In this document: piece after piece, positions 15,575 through 22,761 of the stretch
Layout of the letters: each line of letters begins with the position of its first letter
How positions within the stretch are numbered: the first letter of the stretch is position 1
Source: Bdellovibrionales bacterium
GTDB lineage: Bacteria > Bdellovibrionota > Bdellovibrionia > Bdellovibrionales > Bdellovibrionaceae
Assembly: GCA_018266295.1 (NCBI GenBank)
Contig: JAFEAQ010000011.1
Coordinates: forward strand, 657,626 to 721,625
Direction: 5' to 3'
Length of the DNA stretch: 64,000 bases
The notes under the pieces: model-generated
Seen by the model: only the letters and a program-made list of their open reading frames with translations
Databases searched by the model: none
Told to the model about the DNA's origin: nothing
Translations under genes and position numbers: made by a program

Positions 15575-16906
15575 CTACTCCTTCTTCGCTTTCGGCTCAA
15601 GAACGACGATCGATCTTTGATTTTGATTGAGGTATTTATTAGAAACGTCCTTCACCTGCTCTGCAGTGACAGCATTGTACTTATCCAGATCTTTGAAGAG
15701 ATTCTCGTACGAACCCGTCATGATCTCATTCACCGCCAAAGCGCGCGCTTTGCCGTCGATTGTTGTCAAACCATCGACCATTTCTTTCATGACCTGAGTC
15801 TTCGCTTTTGCAAGCTCTTCATCGGTCACAAGCTTATTACGCATTTTCCAGATTTCTTGATACACAAGATCGAGGCTTTCTTGCATTGCTACACCTGGCT
15901 TCAAGTTCACACCCACGGCAAAGACACCTTGGTCTTGCATAGTGGAATCATACGAATAGGCGGATGTCGCCGTTTGCTTTGCATAGACAAGGCGCTTGTA
16001 CAAGCGGCTCGAGCTGCCATTGCCAAGAATGTTCGCGGCAAGATCCAAAGCATACATATCCGGATGCGCATTCGGCACACCACCGAAAGCCACCGTGAAT
16101 GAAATCCCTTGAACGTCTTTTTTCACGCTCGCATTTCTTTGCGTATCTTGAGTCGTCTCGCGCGGATACTCACGGCGAGGCATCGGGCGATAGGCCACAG
16201 GGCCGTAATACTTCTCGATCAATCTCTTTGCTTCAGAAGTTTTAAAGTCACCCGCCAAAACCAAGATCGCGTTGTTCGGCACATAGTAAGTGCTGTGGAA
16301 ATTTCTGAGAGTCTCGATTTTGTAGTCAGAAATATCTTTCATCGTCCCAATCACCGGCCAGCGATAGTTCGAAGTCTTAAACACCGTGCCCATCACTGTT
16401 TCCATCAACAAGCCCATCGGGTTGTTGTCAATACGCCAGCGACGCTCTTCTTTCACGACTTCACGTTCGCTCTGGAGATCATCCGGATTCAGGTTCAGGT
16501 TGCTCATGCGATCAACTTCGATCTGCATCATCATCTCAAGCTTTGAACTTGGCAAAGTCTCATAGAATCCAGTGTAGTCGTAAGTAGTAAACGCATTGTT
16601 AACGATGCCGTTCTCATGCAAGATGCGGTCGAAAGACTTGCCAGGATAGTTCTTTGATCCCTTAAACATCATATGCTCGAGCATGTGAGCAGAGCCCGTA
16701 ATACCCGGAGCCTCGTCACGCGAGCCGACCTTGTACCATGTGTGGTAAGAGATCAGTGGTACCGAATGATCTTCATGCAACAAAACAGTCAGGCCATTTT
16801 GCAGCTTGTACTTCGTCACCGGCAGATTGATTTTCAGATTGTCTTTCTCTTGTGCGTGAGCCAAGGAAAGCATAAAGAAAAGAACAGACCAAACAAGGTG
16901 TTTCAT
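15575..16906 (-). CDS. M16 family zinc metallopeptidase, catalytic subunit
   Basis: I choose ATG 16906, preceded by GGGAG at proper spacing, over a TTG 12 bases upstream. The 443-residue protein has a signal peptide (MKHLVWSVLFFMLSLAHAQ). The inverted zinc motif is HMLEH (H74, E77, H78) with REVVKEERRWRID supplying the distal glutamate. The second-lobe Arg/Tyr segment is also present (RLVYAKQTATSAYSYDSTMQ). It is a periplasmic peptidase paired with the downstream zinc-less lipoprotein. Substrates cannot be told from the sequence. Confidence 0.93.
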   Translation of the reverse strand: MKHLVWSVLFFMLSLAHAQEKDNLKINLPVTKYKLQNGLTVLLHEDHSVPLISYHTWYKVGSRDEAPGITGSAHMLEHMMFKGSKNYPGKSFDRILHENGIVNNAFTTYDYTGFYETLPSSKLEMMMQIEVDRMSNLNLNPDDLQSEREVVKEERRWRIDNNPMGLLMETVMGTVFKTSNYRWPVIGTMKDISDYKIETLRNFHSTYYVPNNAILVLAGDFKTSEAKRLIEKYYGPVAYRPMPRREYPRETTQDTQRNASVKKDVQGISFTVAFGGVPNAHPDMYALDLAANILGNGSSSRLYKRLVYAKQTATSAYSYDSTMQDQGVFAVGVNLKPGVAMQESLDLVYQEIWKMRNKLVTDEELAKAKTQVMKEMVDGLTTIDGKARALAVNEIMTGSYENLFKDLDKYNAVTAEQVKDVSNKYLNQNQRSIVVLEPKAKKE

Positions 16907-17016
16907 AGGGACTCCCAATAATGTATTTATTTTAAGGAGTCCCGAATCAAAGGCAATGATTTTACAGGAAGCTGGCGGGCCTAAAGCCGAGTCTATTGAA
17001 CCAGATAACCTGCGTT

Positions 17017-17532
17017 CTACTGAACGACAAAATCAGAGAAGAAAACATCTTTCACGACACCCTCATGGAGGATGCTGTTTACTTCCATTGCGATGGTATC
17101 TTTGAGGAAGAGTTTTCCCTGAATGCTTTCGAGTTCATTGAAGGTCTTATCATTCAAAACACGCACGATCTTGTCACGGGCCTTCGCGCGGCTGTCGGGG
17201 CTCATGATTTCCTCGTAACCCTCTTTGCCGAGCATCTGCAAACTGACCTCAAGGCGGATACTGCGCTTAGGCTCTCCGTCCAGGTTCACTGTGAACTTTT
17301 CCATTGTGAAGATATACGGAGCGTAACGCTCATCCTCGGACTTTGATGACATCTCTGCTTCCAAAGCAGCTTCCGTGATTTTAGGGCTCTCCCACGCCAT
17401 TGTGGAAGAATAGACCAAGAAGGCTCCGCCACCTAAAACACCTAAATTCAGCACCGCGAAGATCGCCGTCAGAATCATACCGGTATTTTTTGGCTTCTCA
17501 GGCTGCTGTGCTTCGTCTTTTTTCTCTGCCAT
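17017..17532 (-). CDS. fliL: Flagellar basal-body-associated protein FliL
   Basis: 171 residues. A charged cytoplasmic start (MAEKKDEAQQPEKPKN) leads to one transmembrane helix (about 18-42) and a periplasmic domain with the FliL pattern: FTMEKFTVNLDGEPKRSIRL, LEVSLQM, then ARDKIVRVLNDKTFNEL and a final DVFFSDFVVQ. FliL supports stator function in flagellar motility. It is an orphan here: no other flagellar gene is in the window, unlike the usual fliL-fliM-fliN arrangement. Bdellovibrio-type bacteria are flagellated, so the role fits. Confidence 0.85.
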   Translation of the reverse strand: MAEKKDEAQQPEKPKNTGMILTAIFAVLNLGVLGGGAFLVYSSTMAWESPKITEAALEAEMSSKSEDERYAPYIFTMEKFTVNLDGEPKRSIRLEVSLQMLGKEGYEEIMSPDSRAKARDKIVRVLNDKTFNELESIQGKLFLKDTIAMEVNSILHEGVVKDVFFSDFVVQ

Positions 17533-17705
17533 AAAATCCTCGTTTCCTAAGGATTATATCGGCGTTCGTGACCTAGGTCTTAACAACCTAGGGCCTGGTT
17601 TTAAGCAAAAATATTTAACAGAAATTGTCGAAACTTTAAACAGGCCTGGGCCTCTGATAGAGCAGTATTGACAATACCTTGAGAGAATCATTCTAATATC
17701 TATAT

Positions 17706-18734
17706 ATGACCAGAAGATTCTATACCGGGATTATTTCGTGCGTTGCTGTAACCGCATCATGGGGACTTGTTACCTCGTCAGCTTTTGCCGCTGAGGAAAC
17801 CGCACCCATTTCTCAAAACAAGACAAACACGGACCTGCTTCCTTCAGACCTTCTGCAGATTTCAAGCACCGAGGCCTTTAGCAAATACGTGTTCCTGGTC
17901 GACAAATCAGAACGCCATCTCCAAGTCTACGAGCGCAAAGGCGAAACCATCGAGAAAATCCTCGACTTCCCGTCTGATATGGGAAAAGCAGCCGGCAACA
18001 AAAGCAAGCGCGATGACTTCCGCACTCCAGAGGGGATCTACTTTTTCGAAAAGAAATTGAACCAGCCTGAAATTCCTTACAACCTCTACGGCGAATTGGC
18101 TTTCACCACAGACTACCCAAATATCTTTGACCGCCGTGACAGCAAAACCGGCTCTGGGATCTGGCTCCATGCCGTTCCCGACACGGTTCCATTGACTCGC
18201 GGCTCCCGCGGCTGCGTGGTAGTTCGTAACGAAGTGATCCGTAAGCTCAAAGAATATATCAAGCTCAAAGAGACTCCGATCTTGATCTTCGATAAAGTCA
18301 GCTACGTTTCCAAAGAAGAACACGACAAGCGCCGTGTCGCTTTGAACGAGTTCATCGAGGGTTGGAGAAAAGCATGGCAGTCCCAGAACATTGATGAGTA
18401 CATGAAATACTATGATGCTCAGTTCAAAGCTCCTGGCTTTAACTATGACAGCTGGAAAGCCCATAAGAACAAACTAAAGAATCAGTACGAATACATCAAA
18501 GTTCAGCTCTCTCAACCCTTCTTGCTACTTCACAAAGATCAGCTCATCGTGAAGACCTTCCAACGCTACGAATCCAATGGTCACGCCGACTTCGGAGTTA
18601 AAACGCTCTATGCAGTCAAAGCTGACTCGGGGTATAAAATCATCCGTGAAGAATGGGTGCCAGTTCGAGAGAGTGTTGCCAATACAGCTTCAACAGTTTC
18701 TACGACCACACAACCCGCCGCTCCTACCAACTAA
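17706..18734 (+). CDS. L,D-transpeptidase (YkuD domain) with C-terminal NTF2-like domain
   Basis: 342 residues with a signal peptide ending SSAFA. The YkuD domain spans about 60-195 and has the catalytic motif complete: H155 (IWLHAVPD) and RGSRGCVVV with C170. The C-terminal part (about 205-325, starting FIEGWRKAWQSQNIDEYMKYY) looks like an NTF2/SnoaL-type domain, a common partner in Gram-negative L,D-transpeptidases. It acts in the periplasm on peptidoglycan: 3-3 cross-links, lipoprotein attachment or D-amino-acid exchange. No SD is visible before the ATG. TTGACA at 17668-17673 with TAATAT at 17694-17699 would leave almost no leader, so the mRNA may be leaderless. Confidence 0.9.
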   Translation: MTRRFYTGIISCVAVTASWGLVTSSAFAAEETAPISQNKTNTDLLPSDLLQISSTEAFSKYVFLVDKSERHLQVYERKGETIEKILDFPSDMGKAAGNKSKRDDFRTPEGIYFFEKKLNQPEIPYNLYGELAFTTDYPNIFDRRDSKTGSGIWLHAVPDTVPLTRGSRGCVVVRNEVIRKLKEYIKLKETPILIFDKVSYVSKEEHDKRRVALNEFIEGWRKAWQSQNIDEYMKYYDAQFKAPGFNYDSWKAHKNKLKNQYEYIKVQLSQPFLLLHKDQLIVKTFQRYESNGHADFGVKTLYAVKADSGYKIIREEWVPVRESVANTASTVSTTTQPAAPTN

Positions 18735-18759
18735 TTTATTGTTGAAACTCGCATAGAAT

Positions 18760-18806
18760 CCTCCTAGAAAGTGGAACCTTTCCACCGACCTCTAGGAGGT
18801 TTTTTT
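18760..18806 (+). promoter_or_regulatory. Terminator-like hairpin containing the downstream Shine-Dalgarno
   Basis: CCTCCTAGA (18760-18768) pairs with TCTAGGAGG (18791-18799). Inside it GTGGAA (18771-18776) pairs with TTCCAC (18780-18785). Seven T follow and end directly at the ATG (18807). The 3' arm is itself the AGGAGG ribosome site. Promoter-like hexamers TTGAAA (18742-18747) and TAGAAA (18765-18770), 17 bases apart, would start RNA inside the hairpin and leave the SD free. Read-through RNA from the L,D-transpeptidase would instead terminate or hide the SD. The dual role is inference. Confidence 0.6.
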
Positions 18807-19364
18807 ATGAAATTTTTAGCTCTCGCATTCACTCTCTTGAGCTTGCAGGCTCACGCAGCAGTGACCCAAGATTTCCTCGAAGTTCATGCCGCCGATCTTA
18901 AAGATCAAAACCTCATCCACATCCGCGACGTCGGTGTCGGCTTGATCAATACCCACAAACTTTCAACTCACCAGAATTCTTGTGGCGAAGCCCTCACGTT
19001 CCGTGGCCCGCAAGATAATATGAATCCAAAAAGCCTCCGCACTTGGATCCATGGCATCGGCGCTGAGTTGGCGGCCCTGAATCAGGATGAAGACTTGAAG
19101 TTGAATGCCGTGAAATTGACCTATAAAGATATCAACGAGAAGATCACTTTGCTGGCGGATAGAAACCGCCTCCTCGTCGATAAGTACGGCGTTGCCCAGT
19201 TAAGCACGGCCATTGCCCGCGAAGTTCAGAAAGACACTAAAAACTACTATGTTCTATTTGGCGACTATTTGGATGGTCAGACAGGCTGGATGACCGCCGT
19301 GATCCTCGTGAAGCTCTCATCCGGCGAAGCCGTGATGTTTGCGAACTCAAATGACTGCTTTTAG
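18807..19364 (+). CDS. Small secreted unknown protein
   Basis: The start at 18807 is set by AGGAGG seven bases upstream and by the signal peptide MKFLALAFTLLSLQAHA. The 185-residue product has two cysteines in the mature chain, in NSCGEALTF and in the final SNDCF, which could pair and fold the C-terminus back. No family is recognised. It lies behind the terminator-like hairpin described separately and before a similar-sized secreted gene with a similar hairpin. Confidence 0.75.
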   Translation: MKFLALAFTLLSLQAHAAVTQDFLEVHAADLKDQNLIHIRDVGVGLINTHKLSTHQNSCGEALTFRGPQDNMNPKSLRTWIHGIGAELAALNQDEDLKLNAVKLTYKDINEKITLLADRNRLLVDKYGVAQLSTAIAREVQKDTKNYYVLFGDYLDGQTGWMTAVILVKLSSGEAVMFANSNDCF

Positions 19365-19387
19365 TATTATTCTTTTATTGAATAACA

Positions 19388-19401
19388 AATAGAATTCTAT
19401 T
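19388..19401. repeat. Perfect 14-bp palindrome
   Basis: AATAGAATTCTATT is its own reverse complement. It lies 24 bases after the 18807 gene and about 60 bases before the 19465 gene, so it could be an operator or simply AT-rich spacer. Confidence 0.3.
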
Positions 19402-19433
19402 CATTTCATATCCACATCGCCCTTTGATAAAAG

Positions 19434-19462
19434 GTCCCTCATCAACAAAACACGTGAGGGAC
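19434..19462 (+). promoter_or_regulatory. Start-site hairpin carrying the Shine-Dalgarno
   Basis: GTCCCTCA (19434-19441) and TGAGGGAC (19455-19462) pair perfectly around a 13-base loop. The 3' arm contains the only SD-like sequence (GAGGGA) and ends two bases before the ATG. There is no T-run, so it would act on translation only. Weak promoter-like boxes TTCATA (19405-19410) and TAAAAG (19428-19433) end right at the 5' arm. Confidence 0.5.
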
Positions 19463-19464
19463 TT

Positions 19465-20007
19465 ATGAAACTTTTTAATCAAATTTTAGCTCTGACTCTT
19501 GTTACTTTCGCAGGCTTCACTTCTGCTCAAGCCGCTACTCCAGCAAACAATATCGAAACTCTTGTAAAAGCTTTGGCAAAAATCACTGACAGCGGTGTCT
19601 ATACTTACAAATTGCAAAAAGGCACAACGGCTCGTGCATTGATCGAAGAAGCTTACATGAAAGAAAATAAAATCTCTCAACTCGATGAGGATTTTGAATT
19701 CTCTGAGAATGTTGACAGTATTGAATACGCTGACGGTAACGGTTATGGTACTGCGACTGAAACAGCGACTCTCAATGCGATCTACGGTTTGCTGGATGCT
19801 TCTCAGCCAGATCTAAGCAAAGGCGATTACAACCTCATCACTTCACAAGCAGAAACTCTTCTTCAAAAACTTTCGCAAGAAGGCGCCGTATTCGGCTACA
19901 ATGCTGGCGGCTCAGGTGTTTGCGGCGTGAGCTATGCAACGATCTACGTGATCGACGTTAAAACCAAAGTGATCTACGAACTCACTTTCGTTAGCGGTGC
20001 TTGCTAG
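19465..20007 (+). CDS. Small secreted unknown protein
   Basis: 180 residues with signal peptide MKLFNQILALTLVTFAGFTSAQA. The mature protein is acidic in the middle (DEDFEFSENVDSIEYADG) and has two cysteines, in GVCGVSYA and at the final residue (FVSGAC), suggesting one disulfide near the C-terminus. No family recognised. It is preceded by an SD-containing hairpin and followed by a strong terminator, so it is probably a single-gene transcript. Confidence 0.75.
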   Translation: MKLFNQILALTLVTFAGFTSAQAATPANNIETLVKALAKITDSGVYTYKLQKGTTARALIEEAYMKENKISQLDEDFEFSENVDSIEYADGNGYGTATETATLNAIYGLLDASQPDLSKGDYNLITSQAETLLQKLSQEGAVFGYNAGGSGVCGVSYATIYVIDVKTKVIYELTFVSGAC

Positions 20008-20033
20008 TTATCGGAAAATAGCCAGACCAAAAT

Positions 20034-20064
20034 AAAAAACCCACGCTATAAACGTGGGTTTTTT
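20034..20064. terminator. Intrinsic terminator
   Basis: AAAAAACCCACG and CGTGGGTTTTTT pair perfectly around a 7-base loop. It follows the 19465 gene by 26 bases and, being symmetrical with A and T runs, can also end the convergent small gene at 20088. Confidence 0.9.
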
Positions 20065-20087
20065 ATGATCACTTAAAAACGAAAGAA

Positions 20088-20267
20088 CTAGTGTTGTTCT
20101 TGGCTTTCGCTGTCAGTGTCTTCAGACAAATCGATATTGTGAGCCATATCAGGCAAAGTCTTCAAGTAAGCTTCGAGTTCTTCTTTCGTCAACTGACCGT
20201 TGTTGATATACCATTCAGTCAAACGTTTATCGAATTTCAAGTTCTTCATTGCTTTAGCTAGAGACAT
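20088..20267 (-). CDS. Small acidic protein, unknown
   Basis: The start at 20267 is chosen because AAGGAG lies seven bases upstream; an in-frame start 18 bases earlier has no such site. The 59-residue protein (MSLAKAMKNLKFDKRLTEWY start, acidic tail LSEDTDSESQEQH) has no cysteine, signal peptide or membrane helix. The segment NNGQLTKEELEAYLKTLPD resembles a short helix-loop-helix. A near-perfect -10 box stands 25 bases upstream, so it is probably well expressed. It may be a small regulatory or binding protein; no function is assigned. Confidence 0.65.
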   Translation of the reverse strand: MSLAKAMKNLKFDKRLTEWYINNGQLTKEELEAYLKTLPDMAHNIDLSEDTDSESQEQH

Positions 20268-20291
20268 TAGCGGACTCCTTATCAAAGACCC

Positions 20292-20297
20292 ATTATA
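20292..20297 (-). promoter_or_regulatory. -10 box of the small acidic protein gene
   Basis: On the minus strand this reads TATAAT, a perfect -10 hexamer. Transcription would begin near 20285, giving a leader of about 18 bases that contains the SD. No convincing -35 is present at 17 bases. Confidence 0.4.
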
Positions 20298-20306
20298 TAT
20301 AAGAAT

Positions 20307-21065
20307 TCAGTTCCAATATCTAGGACCATTATCCGATTTTTTCGGATTTTCATTGTCTACTACAAGACGCAGATTACGGCCCTTCTTCTTACTCTTTTTA
20401 AAGTTTTCGTAGTTCTTCATGCGGCTCATGAGCAATAAAGCCACGTAGCCCGAAGCTAAGCCCCCAATGTGGGCCAAATAAGCCACTTCCCCGCCGCTGA
20501 CGCCAGAAGTCAGCATGGAAGCGATCTGAACCACCCCCATCACCATTACGAAATAGCGCATTTTCATTGGGAAAAGCATGAAGAAGTAGATAATACGCTC
20601 GCCGAACAAGATCCCCTGAGCGAGCATCAAACCAAAGATGGCACCCGAAGCCCCGACCACCGGTACCATCAACCCCGCCTGGGAGCCCGTCGCCGCCGCA
20701 TAAGCCGCCATCCCGCCACAATACAAGATCGCAGCCCCAATCCCTGTAAACAGATAAAAGAACAGGAAGTACTTCCCGCCCCAGCGCTGTTCCAATTCGG
20801 CGCCAAAGAACCAGAGCATCAGCATGTTAAAGAGGATATGCGTGATCTGCATCGAGTGCAGGAACATATAAGTGAAAAGTTCCCAAACGTGGAATTCAAA
20901 AATAACCCGCGCCGGAACCAGGCTCAGATAATGTGTGAAAGGAACTTTGAAAAAGCCCTCCACCAAAACCTGGAAAACAAACCAGATTGCCACGTTCACA
21001 ATCACCAGCCACTTCACGACTGGAGTGAACGGAAGTGCCATGCTCATTTGTGGTCCACGATTCAT
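20307..21065 (-). CDS. Rhomboid family intramembrane serine protease
   Basis: 252 residues with six or more hydrophobic segments. The catalytic motif GASGAIFG gives S140, and the last helix provides H199 in AHIGGLASG. The upstream HILFNMLMLWFFG segment contains the conserved H76 and N80, and the L1-loop-like YMFLHSM segment precedes it. It cleaves membrane proteins within the bilayer. A charged C-terminal tail (about residue 215 onward) is cytoplasmic. SD GAGGAGA precedes the start. It lies 12 bases after the HIT gene in the same direction and is probably co-transcribed with it and sppA. Confidence 0.95.
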   Translation of the reverse strand: MNRGPQMSMALPFTPVVKWLVIVNVAIWFVFQVLVEGFFKVPFTHYLSLVPARVIFEFHVWELFTYMFLHSMQITHILFNMLMLWFFGAELEQRWGGKYFLFFYLFTGIGAAILYCGGMAAYAAATGSQAGLMVPVVGASGAIFGLMLAQGILFGERIIYFFMLFPMKMRYFVMVMGVVQIASMLTSGVSGGEVAYLAHIGGLASGYVALLLMSRMKNYENFKKSKKKGRNLRLVVDNENPKKSDNGPRYWN

Positions 21066-21077
21066 GGAGATTCTCCT

Positions 21078-21692
21078 CTACGACTTCCTAGTAAAATAAC
21101 TCAAAAGGCGGTCATACGTCTGCTCTAGACTTTCAACAACGACCTTAGTCTCGGCAATCAACGGGAAGAAATTCAGATCCCCCGCCCAACGCGGAATCAA
21201 ATGGTAGTGTAAATGGTCCGGAATTCCGGCCCCTGCCACTGCGCCATGATTCAGGCCTACATTGACTCCACCAGGTTGATAGGTGTCTTGCAAGGCCTTC
21301 ATCGCCAAACGCAAAGTATCGTTCAAATCTGCATAAGCTTCTTTGCTAAGTGCCAAAAGATCGCCTTCGTGCTTTAGTGGAATGATCAAAAGATGCCCGC
21401 TGTTGTACGGAAACTTATTCAACACAATCATCGAATATTTCGATTTATAGACACAAAGAGTTTCAAAAGACGGCTCGCTTTTGGCGGCTTTACAAAAAAC
21501 GCAGCCTTCCGGCTTCATCAATTTACGGACGTACTTAAATCGATCCGGGCGAAAGAGCACATCACGTTCCATCGGCCAAAGATCTTTAGCTACTTTTAAG
21601 AAAGCCTCTTTCGGCGGCTGAAGCTTTTTCACTGCAACCGGCTTTGCTGTCTTTTTCGCAGATGTTTTCTTTGCGGCTTTCTTTTTTGCCAA
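21078..21692 (-). CDS. HIT family protein with lysine/alanine-rich N-terminal tail
   Basis: 204 residues. The histidine-triad motif HLHYHLIPRW starts at residue 160, with the upstream NKFPYNSGHLLIIPLKH segment typical of the branch that includes Ap4A phosphorylases and related nucleotide hydrolases or transferases. A CVFC pair near residue 64, with no second CxxC, is a partial zinc-like site. The first about 25 residues (MAKKKAAKKTSAKKTAKP) resemble the basic tails of histone H1-like proteins, unusual for a HIT enzyme. The gene sits three bases after sppA. Confidence 0.92.
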   Translation of the reverse strand: MAKKKAAKKTSAKKTAKPVAVKKLQPPKEAFLKVAKDLWPMERDVLFRPDRFKYVRKLMKPEGCVFCKAAKSEPSFETLCVYKSKYSMIVLNKFPYNSGHLLIIPLKHEGDLLALSKEAYADLNDTLRLAMKALQDTYQPGGVNVGLNHGAVAGAGIPDHLHYHLIPRWAGDLNFFPLIAETKVVVESLEQTYDRLLSYFTRKS

Positions 21693-21695
21693 AAC

Positions 21696-22670
21696 TTACT
21701 CCCAGAATCCCGGCATAATCAGCATCGGCTGATTCAAACCTTGAACGCGCAAAACCTTACGAATGGACGCCTCCATTCCTTTATCGCTTGAAAACTTCGA
21801 GAAGTAACGAGCCGCCTCTTCAGCAGAGTTCAAGTCATCGTCATCTTGTTGCTCCAGCAAATCCCAGAAGCTTGGCTTCTTTTTAGGCGCTTCAAAAAGT
21901 TTGTAATCCGTCCCAAGATTGGCCGCTTCTGCCGCCACCTTGATGGCATCATCCAGAGTTCCCAATTGATCGGCAAAACCCAAAGCCACAGCTTGCTTAC
22001 CGGTCATTACGCGTCCGTCAGCATATTGGCTCACGACTTCGTCTTTCATCTTACGTCCGTCAATCACGGCTTGCTTGAACTGACCATAAACGTCGTTGAT
22101 CAAATCTTGGAACAAAGCCTTTTCATCGGGTCTCATCGCGCGGTATTCAGCGCCCGAGTCCTTGAACTTGCCGGAGTTGATCGAGAAGCGAGAGATCTTT
22201 GCCCAGTCATAAAGTTTTTCAAGATTCGCAAACTCCATGATCACGCCGATCGAGCCCACCAGCGCCCCCGGAGCCACCACGATTTTATCGCACGCAACCG
22301 CCGTGTAGTAAGCGCCACTCGCAAGCAATCCCGATGAAGAACAAATCACAGGTTTTTTAGTTTCTTCTTTCAACGCTTTGATCGCAGCATAGAGCTCTTG
22401 TGAAGGACCAACCGCTCCGCCCGGAGAGTTGATATTGATAACGATCGCTTTGATCTTATCTTCATCTTTGTATTTTTTGAGCTTCTTCAGGAACTTCTTG
22501 CCGTTCATGATCACGCCTTCAAGATCCAATTGAAGAATGCTGTTCTTAGAAACCAGCATCGCTTCTTCAGAAGACTTCGAGCCAACCATTCCACTGATCC
22601 ATTTCACAGTGCTCACAAGACCAACGATCACAAGAATAACAATGATAAAACGTACGAAAGGATTTTTCAT
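21696..22670 (-). CDS. sppA: Signal peptide peptidase SppA (short form)
   Basis: 324 residues, the short single-domain form. An N-terminal membrane anchor (FVRFIIVILVIVGLVSTV) precedes the ClpP-like core: VININSPGGAVGPSQEL, CSSSGLLASGAYYTAVACD with the nucleophilic serine, and FSINSGKFKDSG with the general-base lysine. It degrades cleaved signal peptides at the membrane. SD GGAG precedes the start. It leads a three-gene run with the HIT and rhomboid genes and is separated from rpsA by a terminator. Confidence 0.92.
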   Translation of the reverse strand: MKNPFVRFIIVILVIVGLVSTVKWISGMVGSKSSEEAMLVSKNSILQLDLEGVIMNGKKFLKKLKKYKDEDKIKAIVININSPGGAVGPSQELYAAIKALKEETKKPVICSSSGLLASGAYYTAVACDKIVVAPGALVGSIGVIMEFANLEKLYDWAKISRFSINSGKFKDSGAEYRAMRPDEKALFQDLINDVYGQFKQAVIDGRKMKDEVVSQYADGRVMTGKQAVALGFADQLGTLDDAIKVAAEAANLGTDYKLFEAPKKKPSFWDLLEQQDDDDLNSAEEAARYFSKFSSDKGMEASIRKVLRVQGLNQPMLIMPGFWE

Positions 22671-22710
22671 AGGAACTCCATTAAGGAGTCTATTCTAGCA
22701 GCCAAAAAAA

Positions 22711-22734
22711 AAGGGAGTCCATGTGGACTCCCTT
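22711..22734 (-). terminator. Terminator of rpsA
   Basis: AAGGGAGTCC and GGACTCCCTT pair perfectly around ATGT. On the minus strand the T-run (rc of AAAAAAA at 22704-22712) follows, 50 bases past the rpsA stop. Confidence 0.85.
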
Positions 22735-22761
22735 TCGTGCTGCTTAGCGCAAGAAAACTAA

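Noticed and set aside
15407-16102. A 231-codon plus-strand frame opposite the M16 genes
   Set aside because: Antisense to two genes with clear motifs; no SD or protein family features.
17565-17660. Repeats of CCTAGG and GGCCTGG-like sequence between fliL and the L,D-transpeptidase gene
   Set aside because: The pairing is imperfect with a loop of about 30 bases and no T-run, so neither terminator nor operator is well supported.
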